From assembly GCA_018699955.1 (NCBI GenBank), contig JABISG010000114.1:1-32710 (forward strand): DNA of 32,710 nt, written 5' to 3'. The notes beneath the pieces are model-generated. The model saw only the letters and a list, made by a program, of their open reading frames with translations. It ran no database searches and was not told where the DNA came from. Each line of letters begins with the position of its first letter. Position 1 is the first letter of the stretch. The stretch comes from Planctomycetaceae bacterium (lineage in GTDB: Bacteria > Planctomycetota > Planctomycetia > Planctomycetales > Planctomycetaceae). The position numbers and the translations under genes are program-made. Of the stretch, positions 8,797 to 15,789 are shown piece after piece.

Positions 8797-9381
8797 ATGC
8801 AGAAAGTTGACGAAGCCAGATTGGAAACCGATCTGCAATACCGTTTCGAGTACCTCAGTGAATTCATCGGATTTGACGAGAGCGACGTCGCGGTAATCCA
8901 TGCATCGGCCGGATACCTCGCGCCCCACATCCCTGGCATCGTAGAGCGTACCTACGAGAAACTGCTCAGCTACGACGCCACCGCACGGCATTTCGTGCCG
9001 CGGCAACACGGACACGAAGGGGGCGTTCCGGCGGGTCTGGAAGACCTCTCAGCCAACCATGAGCAAATTCGATTTCGCATGGAGCATCTGTCGCGGTATC
9101 TGATGCAGTTGGTGGGACACGCATACAACGAGAAAATGGTCACCTACCTCGATATGGTCGGCAAGATGCACACGCCCAAAGCGGGCAACAAGGCTATCGA
9201 TGTGCCTTTGGTTCAGATGAACGCCTTGATGGGATTGATGTCCGACCTGCTGGCCGAGACCATTTTGGGGCTGGACCTTGATGATGAGACGCGATTCCGC
9301 ACGCTTCGCGCCTTCCAGAAACTCCTCTGGCTGCAGAATGACCTTGCCAACCGACATTACGCTGCCGACGCTGGTCAATGA
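8797..9381 (+). CDS. Protoglobin-family single-domain globin
   Basis: 194 residues from the ATG at 8797, where the family match begins (YRFEYLSEFIGFDESD at 15-30); the upstream extension of the frame is not protein-like and the ribosome binding site is weak. The sequence follows the protoglobin / globin-coupled-sensor pattern: an N-terminal pre-A region, HIPGIVERTYEKLLSYD (about 44-60), the segment FRMEHLSRYLMQLV, and a proximal heme ligand best placed at H125 in GKMHTPKAG, followed by the conserved LVQMNALMG helix. No transducer or output domain is attached, so it is a stand-alone heme protein. Protoglobins bind O2, NO and CO. Its divergent pairing with hcp suggests NO scavenging or sensing; that is inference from context. 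Confidence 0.85.
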   Translation: MQKVDEARLETDLQYRFEYLSEFIGFDESDVAVIHASAGYLAPHIPGIVERTYEKLLSYDATARHFVPRQHGHEGGVPAGLEDLSANHEQIRFRMEHLSRYLMQLVGHAYNEKMVTYLDMVGKMHTPKAGNKAIDVPLVQMNALMGLMSDLLAETILGLDLDDETRFRTLRAFQKLLWLQNDLANRHYAADAGQ

Positions 9382-9471
9382 TCACCGGCCAACCAATCCA
9401 ACACTGCCGCGCGTCGCAGGGTCAGCGCGGGTTTGAGACCGACATGTCGCGGTGACTTGTCACGATCACAA

Positions 9472-9903
9472 TTACCGATCGCGGACCTTGGCCGCGAGGG
9501 TGAGTGTCAGTCGCGGGTGCTTTGGATCGTTGGTTGAGAATTGCAGCCCGGTCTTGATGGCGGACTGCAGTCGATCTGTATTCAGCGTGATCTGCAACTC
9601 CCCGATCTCTCCCGGCGGAACAACAATTCCACCGGATGTCGTGGAACTGCAGCTACAGTTGCTCGACTCTTCAACAACGACGAGCCGCCTGCCGCCGGCG
9701 TTTGCTACTGGGAAACTCGCGCGAAGAATCTGGCCCGGTTCCACATCACCAAAGTCCCAATCCGTCACTTTCAACACTGCGCGTGGCGGCTCATTCGTCG
9801 CAGCAACCAGGTTCTCGAAGCCCCCACGCAAAACGATCGACGCGCTCCCGATTGCGATCAGCACGCATGCACAGATCCGAATCGTAATTGGTGATCGGGA
9901 CAT
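9472..9903 (-). CDS. DUF1573 domain protein, membrane-anchored
   Basis: 143 residues if started at the ATG at 9903; a TTG at 9939 in the same frame is an alternative, and neither has a clear ribosome binding site. An N-terminal hydrophobic segment (about residues 8-28, ICACVLIAIGSASIVL) is a signal anchor or signal peptide. The rest is one immunoglobulin-like DUF1573 domain: DWDFGDVEPGQILRASFPVAN, then VVEESSNCSCSS with the typical Cys-x-Cys, GGIVVPPGEIGELQITL and a final strand LTLTLAAKV. The family is exported, common in planctomycetes and Bacteroidetes, and has no established function. It lies just downstream of the TadG-like gene on the same strand, 96 bases apart, so cotranscription is possible. 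Confidence 0.78.
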   Translation of the reverse strand: MSRSPITIRICACVLIAIGSASIVLRGGFENLVAATNEPPRAVLKVTDWDFGDVEPGQILRASFPVANAGGRRLVVVEESSNCSCSSTTSGGIVVPPGEIGELQITLNTDRLQSAIKTGLQFSTNDPKHPRLTLTLAAKVRDR

Positions 9904-9999
9904 TGTTGCAACCAACAGAGAATATCGACCTATCAGCAAACCCGGGTCGATCGATGTCCCGTTCGAGGCAGCCTGCTGAAATTGGCCTGGAAGTAGCGA

Positions 10000-11460
10000 C
10001 TATTGAACGAGGACCGAACCGCTGCTCGGCCCGTTCAATTCAGATCCGCCGGAAACCAGGTCGGGGAAGTAAATCGATTCATCGACGTGAACGGCGCCGC
10101 TACCGGAAATCTTCACTTTCTGACCGATGATCTTGCCGAAGAATTCGGCGCTGCCTGCATCCTTCTCGACGGCTGAAGTGGTGCTGTAGATCACGCCGTG
10201 GAAGTCAATCTCTTCGGGCAACTTAGTCTGCGTTCCCAGGGGATAAAGCTGTAGGTTCTTCGGAAGCAATGTCTGATTGACAATTCCGCCATCCGAGAGG
10301 TCGACATCACCTTCAACGTAAATGACGGTGGGACCGCTGATGTTGATCACCGAACCGCTTTTCAGGTTGAGCGACTTGAAGTAATAGGTTCCCGGTGGCA
10401 GATCAATGCTATCCTGAACTCCGCTACCGCCTTCGTCTTTCTTTGATTTGCCAAAGGCCGGCAGCATGGGGACAAACATCTTGAGGATGATGTCATCCGA
10501 ATTCGATGCGAATGGTCCGATTGCAAATGGGTTTCTCTGCAGTTGAGCGAGTTGAAGACGTCCAAAGTCACGGTGGGCTGGTACACGATTGAGATTGCTG
10601 CTGCCCAAAATGAAGTTACCGTTTGCATCGAAAGCACTCCCGCCGTTCTCCGTCTGGGGAACCTGAATGTTGTCGTTGATCGTTGCGGCGTTGCCAACTC
10701 TCGTCGGAGGATAGTAGATGACACGATCGAGCAGTGTCTGGTCGCCGGTGACGTAGTTGTCGTCATCCATATCGACACCGTCCTCGTCCGGACCAGCGTG
10801 TGCGTCTCCATTGATACCAGCGGTTCCAATCAGCCGAATGTGGCCGTTGCTGCAGACGTCACCATTATCACCGGCCGTAGCAGCCGAATACGGTCCGACC
10901 TCGGAATTGTAGCTGTCGGTAAACGTCTCTTCCCGCAGGTAGACGCGGTTCAGGCCGATCACACCGCCACAGTTTCCAGACTTTCGCAAAGCGATTGCCG
11001 AAGCGCTGACGTCGAACTTCGTGATTCCCAGAACCGGCGCAAAGAACAGATTGAGTTGAGTGCCGCGGGCCTCGTTCAGCCGGCAAGTCACTCGGACGGC
11101 ATTGGCTCTTGCCTGATCCTCAACGGCCAGTGGAATAAACGTCGCCAGGTCTTGATCCCATAAGCCAATTTCGACGTCTTCTGCCGCGGTGATGTCGATC
11201 GGATGGCTGTCGGCAAAATTGGCCTGGCCAAGTCTTACTGCCGCAGAATTCACGCCGTCCGCTCCATCGGGAATTGCATCGGCCCCTGCGACAGCCGCGG
11301 CGTCGGCCGCGTTCTGCAACTGATTCTTCGTCAGACCGATGTAGCCCCAGTCGATTGTGAACGCGACGAATGCGAACAACCCAACCATCAGAATGGCAGC
11401 AAGAACGATGATGGCACCGCGTCGCCGCTGATCGGGCAGGGAGAATTCGGTCGATTGCAT
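10000..11460 (-). CDS. TadG-like protein (Tad pilus-type pseudopilin N-terminus with large exported domain)
   Basis: 486 residues; the ATG at 11460 has GAGAGGAA about 8 bases upstream. After a short basic N-terminus (PDQRRRGAIIVLAAI) comes a hydrophobic helix (about 15-37) and the segment GLTKNQLQNAADAAAVAGADA, the signature of the TadE/TadG-type N-terminal domain. The large C-terminal part contains calcium-like acidic runs (DEDGVDMDDDN), a PPGTYYFKSLNLKSGSVIN segment, and alternating short strands (GPTVIYVEGDVDLSDGGI, then HGVIYSTTSAV, GSGAVHVDESIYF), resembling the beta-helical polymer-forming domains of other planctomycete TadG proteins (DUF7305-like). It acts at the cell surface or in a secretion-linked fibre; the rest of a Tad machine is not in the window. 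It follows the TadE-like gene in the same direction, 109 bases downstream. Confidence 0.82.
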   Translation of the reverse strand: MQSTEFSLPDQRRRGAIIVLAAILMVGLFAFVAFTIDWGYIGLTKNQLQNAADAAAVAGADAIPDGADGVNSAAVRLGQANFADSHPIDITAAEDVEIGLWDQDLATFIPLAVEDQARANAVRVTCRLNEARGTQLNLFFAPVLGITKFDVSASAIALRKSGNCGGVIGLNRVYLREETFTDSYNSEVGPYSAATAGDNGDVCSNGHIRLIGTAGINGDAHAGPDEDGVDMDDDNYVTGDQTLLDRVIYYPPTRVGNAATINDNIQVPQTENGGSAFDANGNFILGSSNLNRVPAHRDFGRLQLAQLQRNPFAIGPFASNSDDIILKMFVPMLPAFGKSKKDEGGSGVQDSIDLPPGTYYFKSLNLKSGSVINISGPTVIYVEGDVDLSDGGIVNQTLLPKNLQLYPLGTQTKLPEEIDFHGVIYSTTSAVEKDAGSAEFFGKIIGQKVKISGSGAVHVDESIYFPDLVSGGSELNGPSSGSVLVQ

Positions 11461-11569
11461 GGCTTGTGTTCCTCTCGCCGAATGTTGTCACGAGCGGCTT
11501 GTCGTACTCGTAGCACTCCCTTACTTCATCTGCGCTCCGGCTACGCAAACTCGTCGGTTGAGTTCGTTA

Positions 11570-12007
11570 TTATTTCTGCATTGTGCATCGGGCGACCAGA
11601 TTCTTCCCGTTGAGAAACTGCCCCGTGGTGTAACTCAACTTGTCAAATGGGATTTCAACTGTGATCGCGCAAAGATCGCCTTCCTCGGCATTGGCAACGT
11701 CATCGCCTCGATTCTGGCCGGGGATTGCCGGGGTCACGGTAATCGAAACGAACACGTCACCCGGATTGACATTGAGAGACGACTGGCAGAACTTCTTGAC
11801 TGCCAGCTCGACACGGGGATTGGTGGCATTTCCCAGAATCGCGTTCCGCGAGCCAATTCGAGCGGCCGACGTCATCACCTGGCTGGCCGACAAAGCGCGA
11901 CCGAACTCGATAATTCCGAAAACCACGGCCAACAAAACTGGCAAAGCAATCGCCAATTCGACGATTGCAGCTCCGCGACGTCGATGGTTTTTTACGATGC
12001 GTTTCAT
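11570..12007 (-). CDS. TadE-like minor pseudopilin
   Basis: 145 residues from the ATG at 12007, with AGAAGAGA upstream; an earlier start in the frame (12163) would put 50 residues before the motif and is rejected. The N-terminus MKRIVKNHRRRGAAIVELAI carries the prepilin-like RRRGAAIVELA motif with the conserved Glu, followed by a hydrophobic helix (LPVLLAVVFGIIEFGRAL) ending in the typical EFGR. The segment QVMTSAARIGSRNAIL and the C-terminal domain with two cysteines (about C90 and C119 region, plus a late Cys) are typical of TadE. It is probably processed by a prepilin peptidase and sits in the inner membrane. It heads the minus-strand group tadE-tadG-DUF1573. Confidence 0.85.
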   Translation of the reverse strand: MKRIVKNHRRRGAAIVELAIALPVLLAVVFGIIEFGRALSASQVMTSAARIGSRNAILGNATNPRVELAVKKFCQSSLNVNPGDVFVSITVTPAIPGQNRGDDVANAEEGDLCAITVEIPFDKLSYTTGQFLNGKNLVARCTMQK

Positions 12008-12296
12008 AGGAATCTCTTCTACTCGCTCCCGAACTCTTTGATATGCAGCGAGTTGTGAGTCAATCCAGATACGAACACGTTCAAATCGGGTGTCTAGGAA
12101 AAAACGCCTTTGATTGCATCTGAGGGTCCAAAAAAACTCTACGCCACTGTTGTCGGTTGTCAAATGCTGCCGCCACTTACCTGGACATTCCTGTCCAGTT
12201 TTATCGGTGTCGCTACCGTACTGACGTCGCCAGGGCGCACCGGTGGGGCGGCGAAATGGGAATTTGGCCTTTGGAGCAAGGCGTTGCAGCGCGCCA

Positions 12297-13472
12297 TTAC
12301 AAGGCGGCGCATTCCCATGGTGGTTGCGCTGCCATTAGGAATTGTGGCTGAAGTTTCGCAAGCACGGCTTCGCGCGTCTGCTCGGCCAATTGTGGCCAGA
12401 GTGTAGCCCGACCGGGGAAGACGCTCAGCAGATTCCTGACTGCCGGTGCATCGCGCTCGTGGTCGATAACCGTCGTCAATGGTGCCTGTCCCGGTTCCAC
12501 TTGCGTAACGTGCATTGCCTGCACAGTAATTCCGGCCCACGTCTTCGTCACCTGCGTGTCGAGATCCACCGTGGGAAGAAACCGGTTGACACTCTCGTAC
12601 AACGTAAGCGACTCTGACGAGGAAACGACGGGGCGCGTCTCGCGATTGACAACCTGCCAGTGATCGTTGCCAAGCACCGATGACTTCTGGTGAGGAATGT
12701 GATTGATTCCAACGGAATCGATCACGCAAAACGGTAACGAACAAATCTCCGGCTCGACCGCAAGCAGATGCGTGCGCAGAAAAACGCGTTGGAACTCAGA
12801 TTGCCGACCGACCGATTCGCCATCACTTCCCGGCCACAGAAACGCAGTCCCCGTATTGCCTGCAAGAATGACGAGCCGCGCCGCAATCTCCTCGCCGGTC
12901 CCGGTCCGGATTCCCACCACCGAATCCCCTTCATACAACAATCGCTCGACTCGGGTCTCGGTGAGAAGTTCGACACCGGCGTTTCGAGCGGCGGCGGCAA
13001 GATGGTTGACGAGAATATCGGGCCGAAACGCTCCGTCGGGAAGTCGAAAGACGCGGTGAATCGGTGACTTGCTGAGTGCCGGTGCCGATCTTAACAGATC
13101 GTCACGGTCCCATTCGGAAAACGGGATACCGGCTGCTCGCCATGATTCGGTCCAACAATCAGTATCACTGTTGCGGTCGGAGACAATGTACGCCATCCCG
13201 TCGTGGTTCGGTTCGAGGCATTCGGGACAGAACTTGATTGTCTGCTGCAGCGATTCGTAGCATTCCCTGGCCAAACTGCGATGTTGCGTCGCGAACCAGC
13301 CACCACTGTGTAGCCACCCCTGATTTCGTGTCGAAGCACCCGCACCAATGCGAGTTGCCTCCAGGAGGGTGACGGGCAAACCCGATTGCACGAGCCGAGA
13401 GGCGATAGACAGCCCCGAGATTCCCCCGCCGACAATCACCACACGCTCTGAAGTCTGTCGGTTTGAAGTCAT
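12297..13472 (-). CDS. FAD-dependent oxidoreductase, DAO (glycine oxidase / glycerol-3-phosphate dehydrogenase) family
   Basis: 391 residues. The ATG at 13472 has AGGAGA about 9 bases upstream, and the Rossmann motif follows at the expected distance: VVIVGGGISGLSIASRL with G15, G17 and G20, and E38 at the end of the second strand (LLEAT). RIGAGASTRNQGWLHSGG is the second FAD contact typical of the DAO family. A late GITVQAMHVTQVEP-like segment replaces the usual C-terminal GxxP motif. No signal peptide is present. The substrate cannot be read from the sequence. The gene is divergent from the monoheme c-type protein, and a palindromic site like that of hcp lies in the shared promoter region, which hints at a link to the nitrate/NO genes; this is inference. 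Confidence 0.82.
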   Translation of the reverse strand: MTSNRQTSERVVIVGGGISGLSIASRLVQSGLPVTLLEATRIGAGASTRNQGWLHSGGWFATQHRSLARECYESLQQTIKFCPECLEPNHDGMAYIVSDRNSDTDCWTESWRAAGIPFSEWDRDDLLRSAPALSKSPIHRVFRLPDGAFRPDILVNHLAAAARNAGVELLTETRVERLLYEGDSVVGIRTGTGEEIAARLVILAGNTGTAFLWPGSDGESVGRQSEFQRVFLRTHLLAVEPEICSLPFCVIDSVGINHIPHQKSSVLGNDHWQVVNRETRPVVSSSESLTLYESVNRFLPTVDLDTQVTKTWAGITVQAMHVTQVEPGQAPLTTVIDHERDAPAVRNLLSVFPGRATLWPQLAEQTREAVLAKLQPQFLMAAQPPWECAAL

Positions 13473-13557
13473 GGCTTGGTTTCTCCTCTGGAATGCTTCC
13501 TCGCCTTCCTTCGCAGACACTAGGGACCGCCTCTGTGAGGTCCGGCGGACCATATTC

Positions 13558-13571
13558 GGACACGTAGGTCC
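13558..13571. promoter_or_regulatory. Candidate operator upstream of the FAD oxidoreductase
   Basis: GGACACGTAGGTCC has perfect 4-base outer arms (GGAC / GTCC). It shares GGAC, the A at position 9 and the terminal TCC with the sites upstream of the monoheme gene and the nar operon. It lies 86 bases upstream of the FAD oxidoreductase start. The binding protein is not known; the Rrf2-type regulators at 15.3 and 16.8 kb are the local candidates. Confidence 0.4.
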
Positions 13572-13694
13572 CATTTTATCCGCCCACCTGGCTGATCGCA
13601 ATATCAAAATTGGTCACAGCATATTCGTTCGTACACATCACACATCCGCCTTGCCGAATACTTCTTACGATTCCTTGCCGGAACCGCCAAAACT

Positions 13695-13727
13695 GGACAT
13701 TGACATCCAATTTCAATAAGGTAAGAT
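13695..13727 (+). promoter_or_regulatory. Promoter with embedded operator, monoheme c-type protein gene
   Basis: GGACATTGACATCC at 13695-13708 is identical over 14 bases to the sequence in front of the nar operon. It contains TTGACA at 13700-13705, and TAAGAT follows at 13722-13727 after a 16-base spacer, a good sigma70-type promoter. A protein bound to the 14-mer would cover the -35 box, so repression is the simplest expectation. The start codon is 62 bases beyond the -10 box. Confidence 0.6.
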
Positions 13728-13789
13728 GGGGGCAAATGGACGATAGTTGTTTGTGGGACCCCTCAGACATTTTTTGGGCGGAATGGATC

Positions 13790-15142
13790 ATGACAACCAG
13801 GATGAGTAACTCCTACACCCTCTCCCGATTGGTGATGTGCGGCGCCGTTGTCGGCGCAGTTGCCTGTTTCTCACCAGCGCAACCGGCGTTCGCTCAAATC
13901 TCATACAATCGAGAACCGATCAACTACTCGTCGGCCGTGATGACCGATCCAGTTGCCCGGTTGCAAGAGCGAATCGACACAGGCGAAACGCAACTGGATT
14001 TCGACGAAAACCACGGCTATTTGAAAGCCGTGCTCGACGAATTGAAAGTTCTGCAATCATCGCAGTCGTTGGTGTTCTCGAAAACCAGCTTCCAGCTGCG
14101 GCGAATCTCTCCGCGTACACCGCGCGCGGTGTATTTCAGCGACGACGCATACGTCGGTTGGGTCCAGCACGGCGATGTGGTCGAACTTTCTGCGGTCGAT
14201 CCACAACACGGTGCCGTCTTCTACACCTTGCGCCAGGAAGAAACCGATCGTCCAAAATTCGTCCGTGATCGCGGGAATTGCCTGGTCTGCCACGCGTCTT
14301 CGCGGACGCAGGGTGTGCCGGGACACCTGGTCCGTTCGGTCTATTCATCGCCAAGCGGGATGCCGAATTTCGGATCGGGGACGTTTCGCACAAATCATTC
14401 CAGCCCGCTCAGCCAGCGGTGGGGCGGCTGGTACGTTTCGGGAACCCACGGCCGGCAGCGTCACATGGGCAACGTGGTGACACCCGATAGAAGTCGGCCA
14501 GAGGAATTCGATCGAGAAGAGGGCGCGAACGTAACCGACTTGGCCAAGCGGTTCGATACGTCCCCCTATTTGACGCGTGACAGCGACATCGTCGCGCTGA
14601 TGGTGCTCGAACACCAAACCGACATGCACAACTTCATTACTTATGCAAACTTCCAATGTCGGCTGGCCCAGCAAAACGCCGAGATCATGAATCGGGCTCT
14701 CGAACGACCGAAGGATTTCGTCAGCGACTCCACGCAGCGGCGCATCGCCAGTGCTGCCGAAAAACTCGTGCGTTACACGCTGTTTGTCGATGAAACAGAG
14801 TTGACCGACAAGATTCAAGGACCGTCGAAATTCACCGAAAGCTTTGCAAGACTCGGACCGCGAGATCGCAAGGGTCGCTCACTGCGGCAATTCGATCTGA
14901 GCCGTCGGCTGTTTAAATATCCGTGCAGCTACCTGATCTACTCCGATGCATTTCGCGGCTTACCGAAGCAGATCAAGGATGTTGTTTATCGGCGCTTGTG
15001 GGAAGTTTTGAGTGGAGAAGACCAAAGCGAGCCGTTCTCCCACCTCTCGAAGGATGACCGAGTCGCGATTCTCGACATCCTGCGAGAAACCAATTGCGAC
15101 GTGCCGGACTACTTCAAAGGTAAGAAACAGCCGCAAAGGTAA
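13790..15142 (+). CDS. Exported monoheme c-type protein of unknown function
   Basis: 450 residues from the ATG at 13790 (GCGGAA upstream); an ATG at 13802 is an alternative, and the GTG at 13610 lies before the promoter and is rejected. A signal peptide ends near AFAQ (about residue 36). One heme c motif, C164-L-V-C-H168, lies in RGNCLVCHAS. Around it are strongly patterned stretches: SLVFSKTSFQLRRISPRTPR, AVYFSDDAYVGWVQHGD, VDPQHGAVFYTL, GVPGHLVRS and RWGGWYVSGTHGRQRHMGN, which look like a conserved periplasmic enzyme or electron carrier rather than a simple cytochrome c. I recall similar unnamed proteins in planctomycetes and Bacteroidetes but know no function. It shares its operator with the nar operon, which suggests a part in nitrate or nitrite metabolism. 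Its C-terminus is altered by a tandem repeat at 15117-15174. Confidence 0.8.
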   Translation: MTTRMSNSYTLSRLVMCGAVVGAVACFSPAQPAFAQISYNREPINYSSAVMTDPVARLQERIDTGETQLDFDENHGYLKAVLDELKVLQSSQSLVFSKTSFQLRRISPRTPRAVYFSDDAYVGWVQHGDVVELSAVDPQHGAVFYTLRQEETDRPKFVRDRGNCLVCHASSRTQGVPGHLVRSVYSSPSGMPNFGSGTFRTNHSSPLSQRWGGWYVSGTHGRQRHMGNVVTPDRSRPEEFDREEGANVTDLAKRFDTSPYLTRDSDIVALMVLEHQTDMHNFITYANFQCRLAQQNAEIMNRALERPKDFVSDSTQRRIASAAEKLVRYTLFVDETELTDKIQGPSKFTESFARLGPRDRKGRSLRQFDLSRRLFKYPCSYLIYSDAFRGLPKQIKDVVYRRLWEVLSGEDQSEPFSHLSKDDRVAILDILRETNCDVPDYFKGKKQPQR

Positions 15143-15172
15143 GAAACAGCCGCAAAGGTAAGAAACAGCCGC
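15117..15172. repeat. 19-bp tandem repeat, three copies, at the end of the monoheme gene
   Basis: The unit AAGGTAAGAAACAGCCGCA is present three times head to tail, the third copy diverging in its last bases (CCGCCGACT). The first copy encodes the last residues (GKKQPQR) and the stop codon falls at the join to the second copy. As 19 is not a multiple of three, the repeat changes the reading frame at each copy; with one copy the protein would end about five residues later (GKKQPPTECPPT). Confidence 0.85.
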
Positions 15173-15204
15173 CGACTGAATGCCCCCCTACCTGAGTTGC
15201 CCGC

Positions 15205-15279
15205 TACCAGCCCGCTGCGCAAGCGAGGGTTTGGATGGCAGTGGCAAACGTAAACCCTTGCTTGCGCTGCGGGCTGGTA
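15205..15279. repeat. Large imperfect hairpin (REP-like) between the monoheme and Rrf2 genes
   Basis: A left arm at 15205-15232 and a right arm at 15252-15279 pair at 26 of 28 positions by eye (start TACCAGCCCGC, end GCGGGCTGGTA), with about 19 bases between. No T-run follows, so a classical terminator is not supported, although the structure could end or protect the upstream transcript. The sequence has the look of dispersed planctomycete intergenic palindromes. Confidence 0.75.
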
Positions 15280-15337
15280 ATTGCTATGTCGATACGAATT
15301 ATTCAGTGTGAATGTTGAATCCGGGAGGTCGTGCTAC

Positions 15338-15775
15338 GTGTTCTCACAAACCGTCGAATACGCTTTGCGTTCGATGTCGTACTTGTCTGCAAAGTCTCCC
15401 GACTCATCGGATACGGGGCAAATTGCCGAGGCAACCGGAGTACCGTCGGCTTATTTGGCAAAAGTGTTGCAGTCTCTGCGGAAGGCCGGAATTGTCCAAT
15501 CCCGACGGGGACGTGGTGGAGGGATCACACTGGCGCGACCACCAGAAGACTTGACGATTCTCGAAATTGTCAATGCCGTCGATCCACTTCAACGGATAAC
15601 AAAGTGTCCGATCGGCCTGGCAACGCACGGTGTGAAATTGTGTCCGATGCATTCACGTCTTGACGAAGCGCTGGCGATGACTGAAGAAATCTTCCGCGAG
15701 ACGACTCTAGCCGAATTGCTGGCAGAGGGTGCCGGCCGCGGTCAGCGGTGTAAGTTTCCCGCACTGAAGAAGTGA
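15338..15775 (+). CDS. Rrf2-family transcriptional regulator with two-cysteine sensor loop
   Basis: 145 residues from a GTG at 15338, chosen because GGGAGG ends 9 bases upstream and because the family begins MFSQTVEYALRSM. The winged helix is complete: QIAEATGVPSAYLAKVLQSL (about 28-47) is the helix-turn-helix and RRGRGGGITLARPPE (56-70) the wing. The sensor region has C90 and C102 (KCPIGLATHGVKLCPMH) with 11 residues between, instead of the usual three closely spaced cysteines of IscR or NsrR; E7 and C138 are possible further ligands. Rrf2 proteins bind Fe-S clusters and sense NO, iron or redox state. It is transcribed toward the Rrf2-MobB gene, which ends 14 bases away on the other strand. 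Target genes are inferred to be the neighbouring nitrate/NO genes. Confidence 0.88.
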   Translation: MFSQTVEYALRSMSYLSAKSPDSSDTGQIAEATGVPSAYLAKVLQSLRKAGIVQSRRGRGGGITLARPPEDLTILEIVNAVDPLQRITKCPIGLATHGVKLCPMHSRLDEALAMTEEIFRETTLAELLAEGAGRGQRCKFPALKK

Positions 15776-15789
15776 GCTGCGCGGCAGTA

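Larger units (their letters stand above)
13473..13789. other. Divergent promoter region with two candidate operators
   Basis: The 317 bases between the FAD oxidoreductase and the monoheme c-type gene hold a palindrome GGACACGTAGGTCC at 13558-13571 nearer the oxidoreductase, and GGACATTGACATCC at 13695-13708 nearer the c-type gene. A further inverted pair GGTCC-GGC-GGACC lies at about 13539-13551. No coding sequence is supported here. Confidence 0.55.

Noticed and set aside
12008..12296. Inverted octamers ATGGGAAT / ATTCCCAT (12256 and 12311) near the tadE upstream region
   Set aside because: Arms are short and about 50 bases apart, one lying inside the end of the FAD oxidoreductase gene; likely chance. 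Nothing else was found in this 289-base gap.
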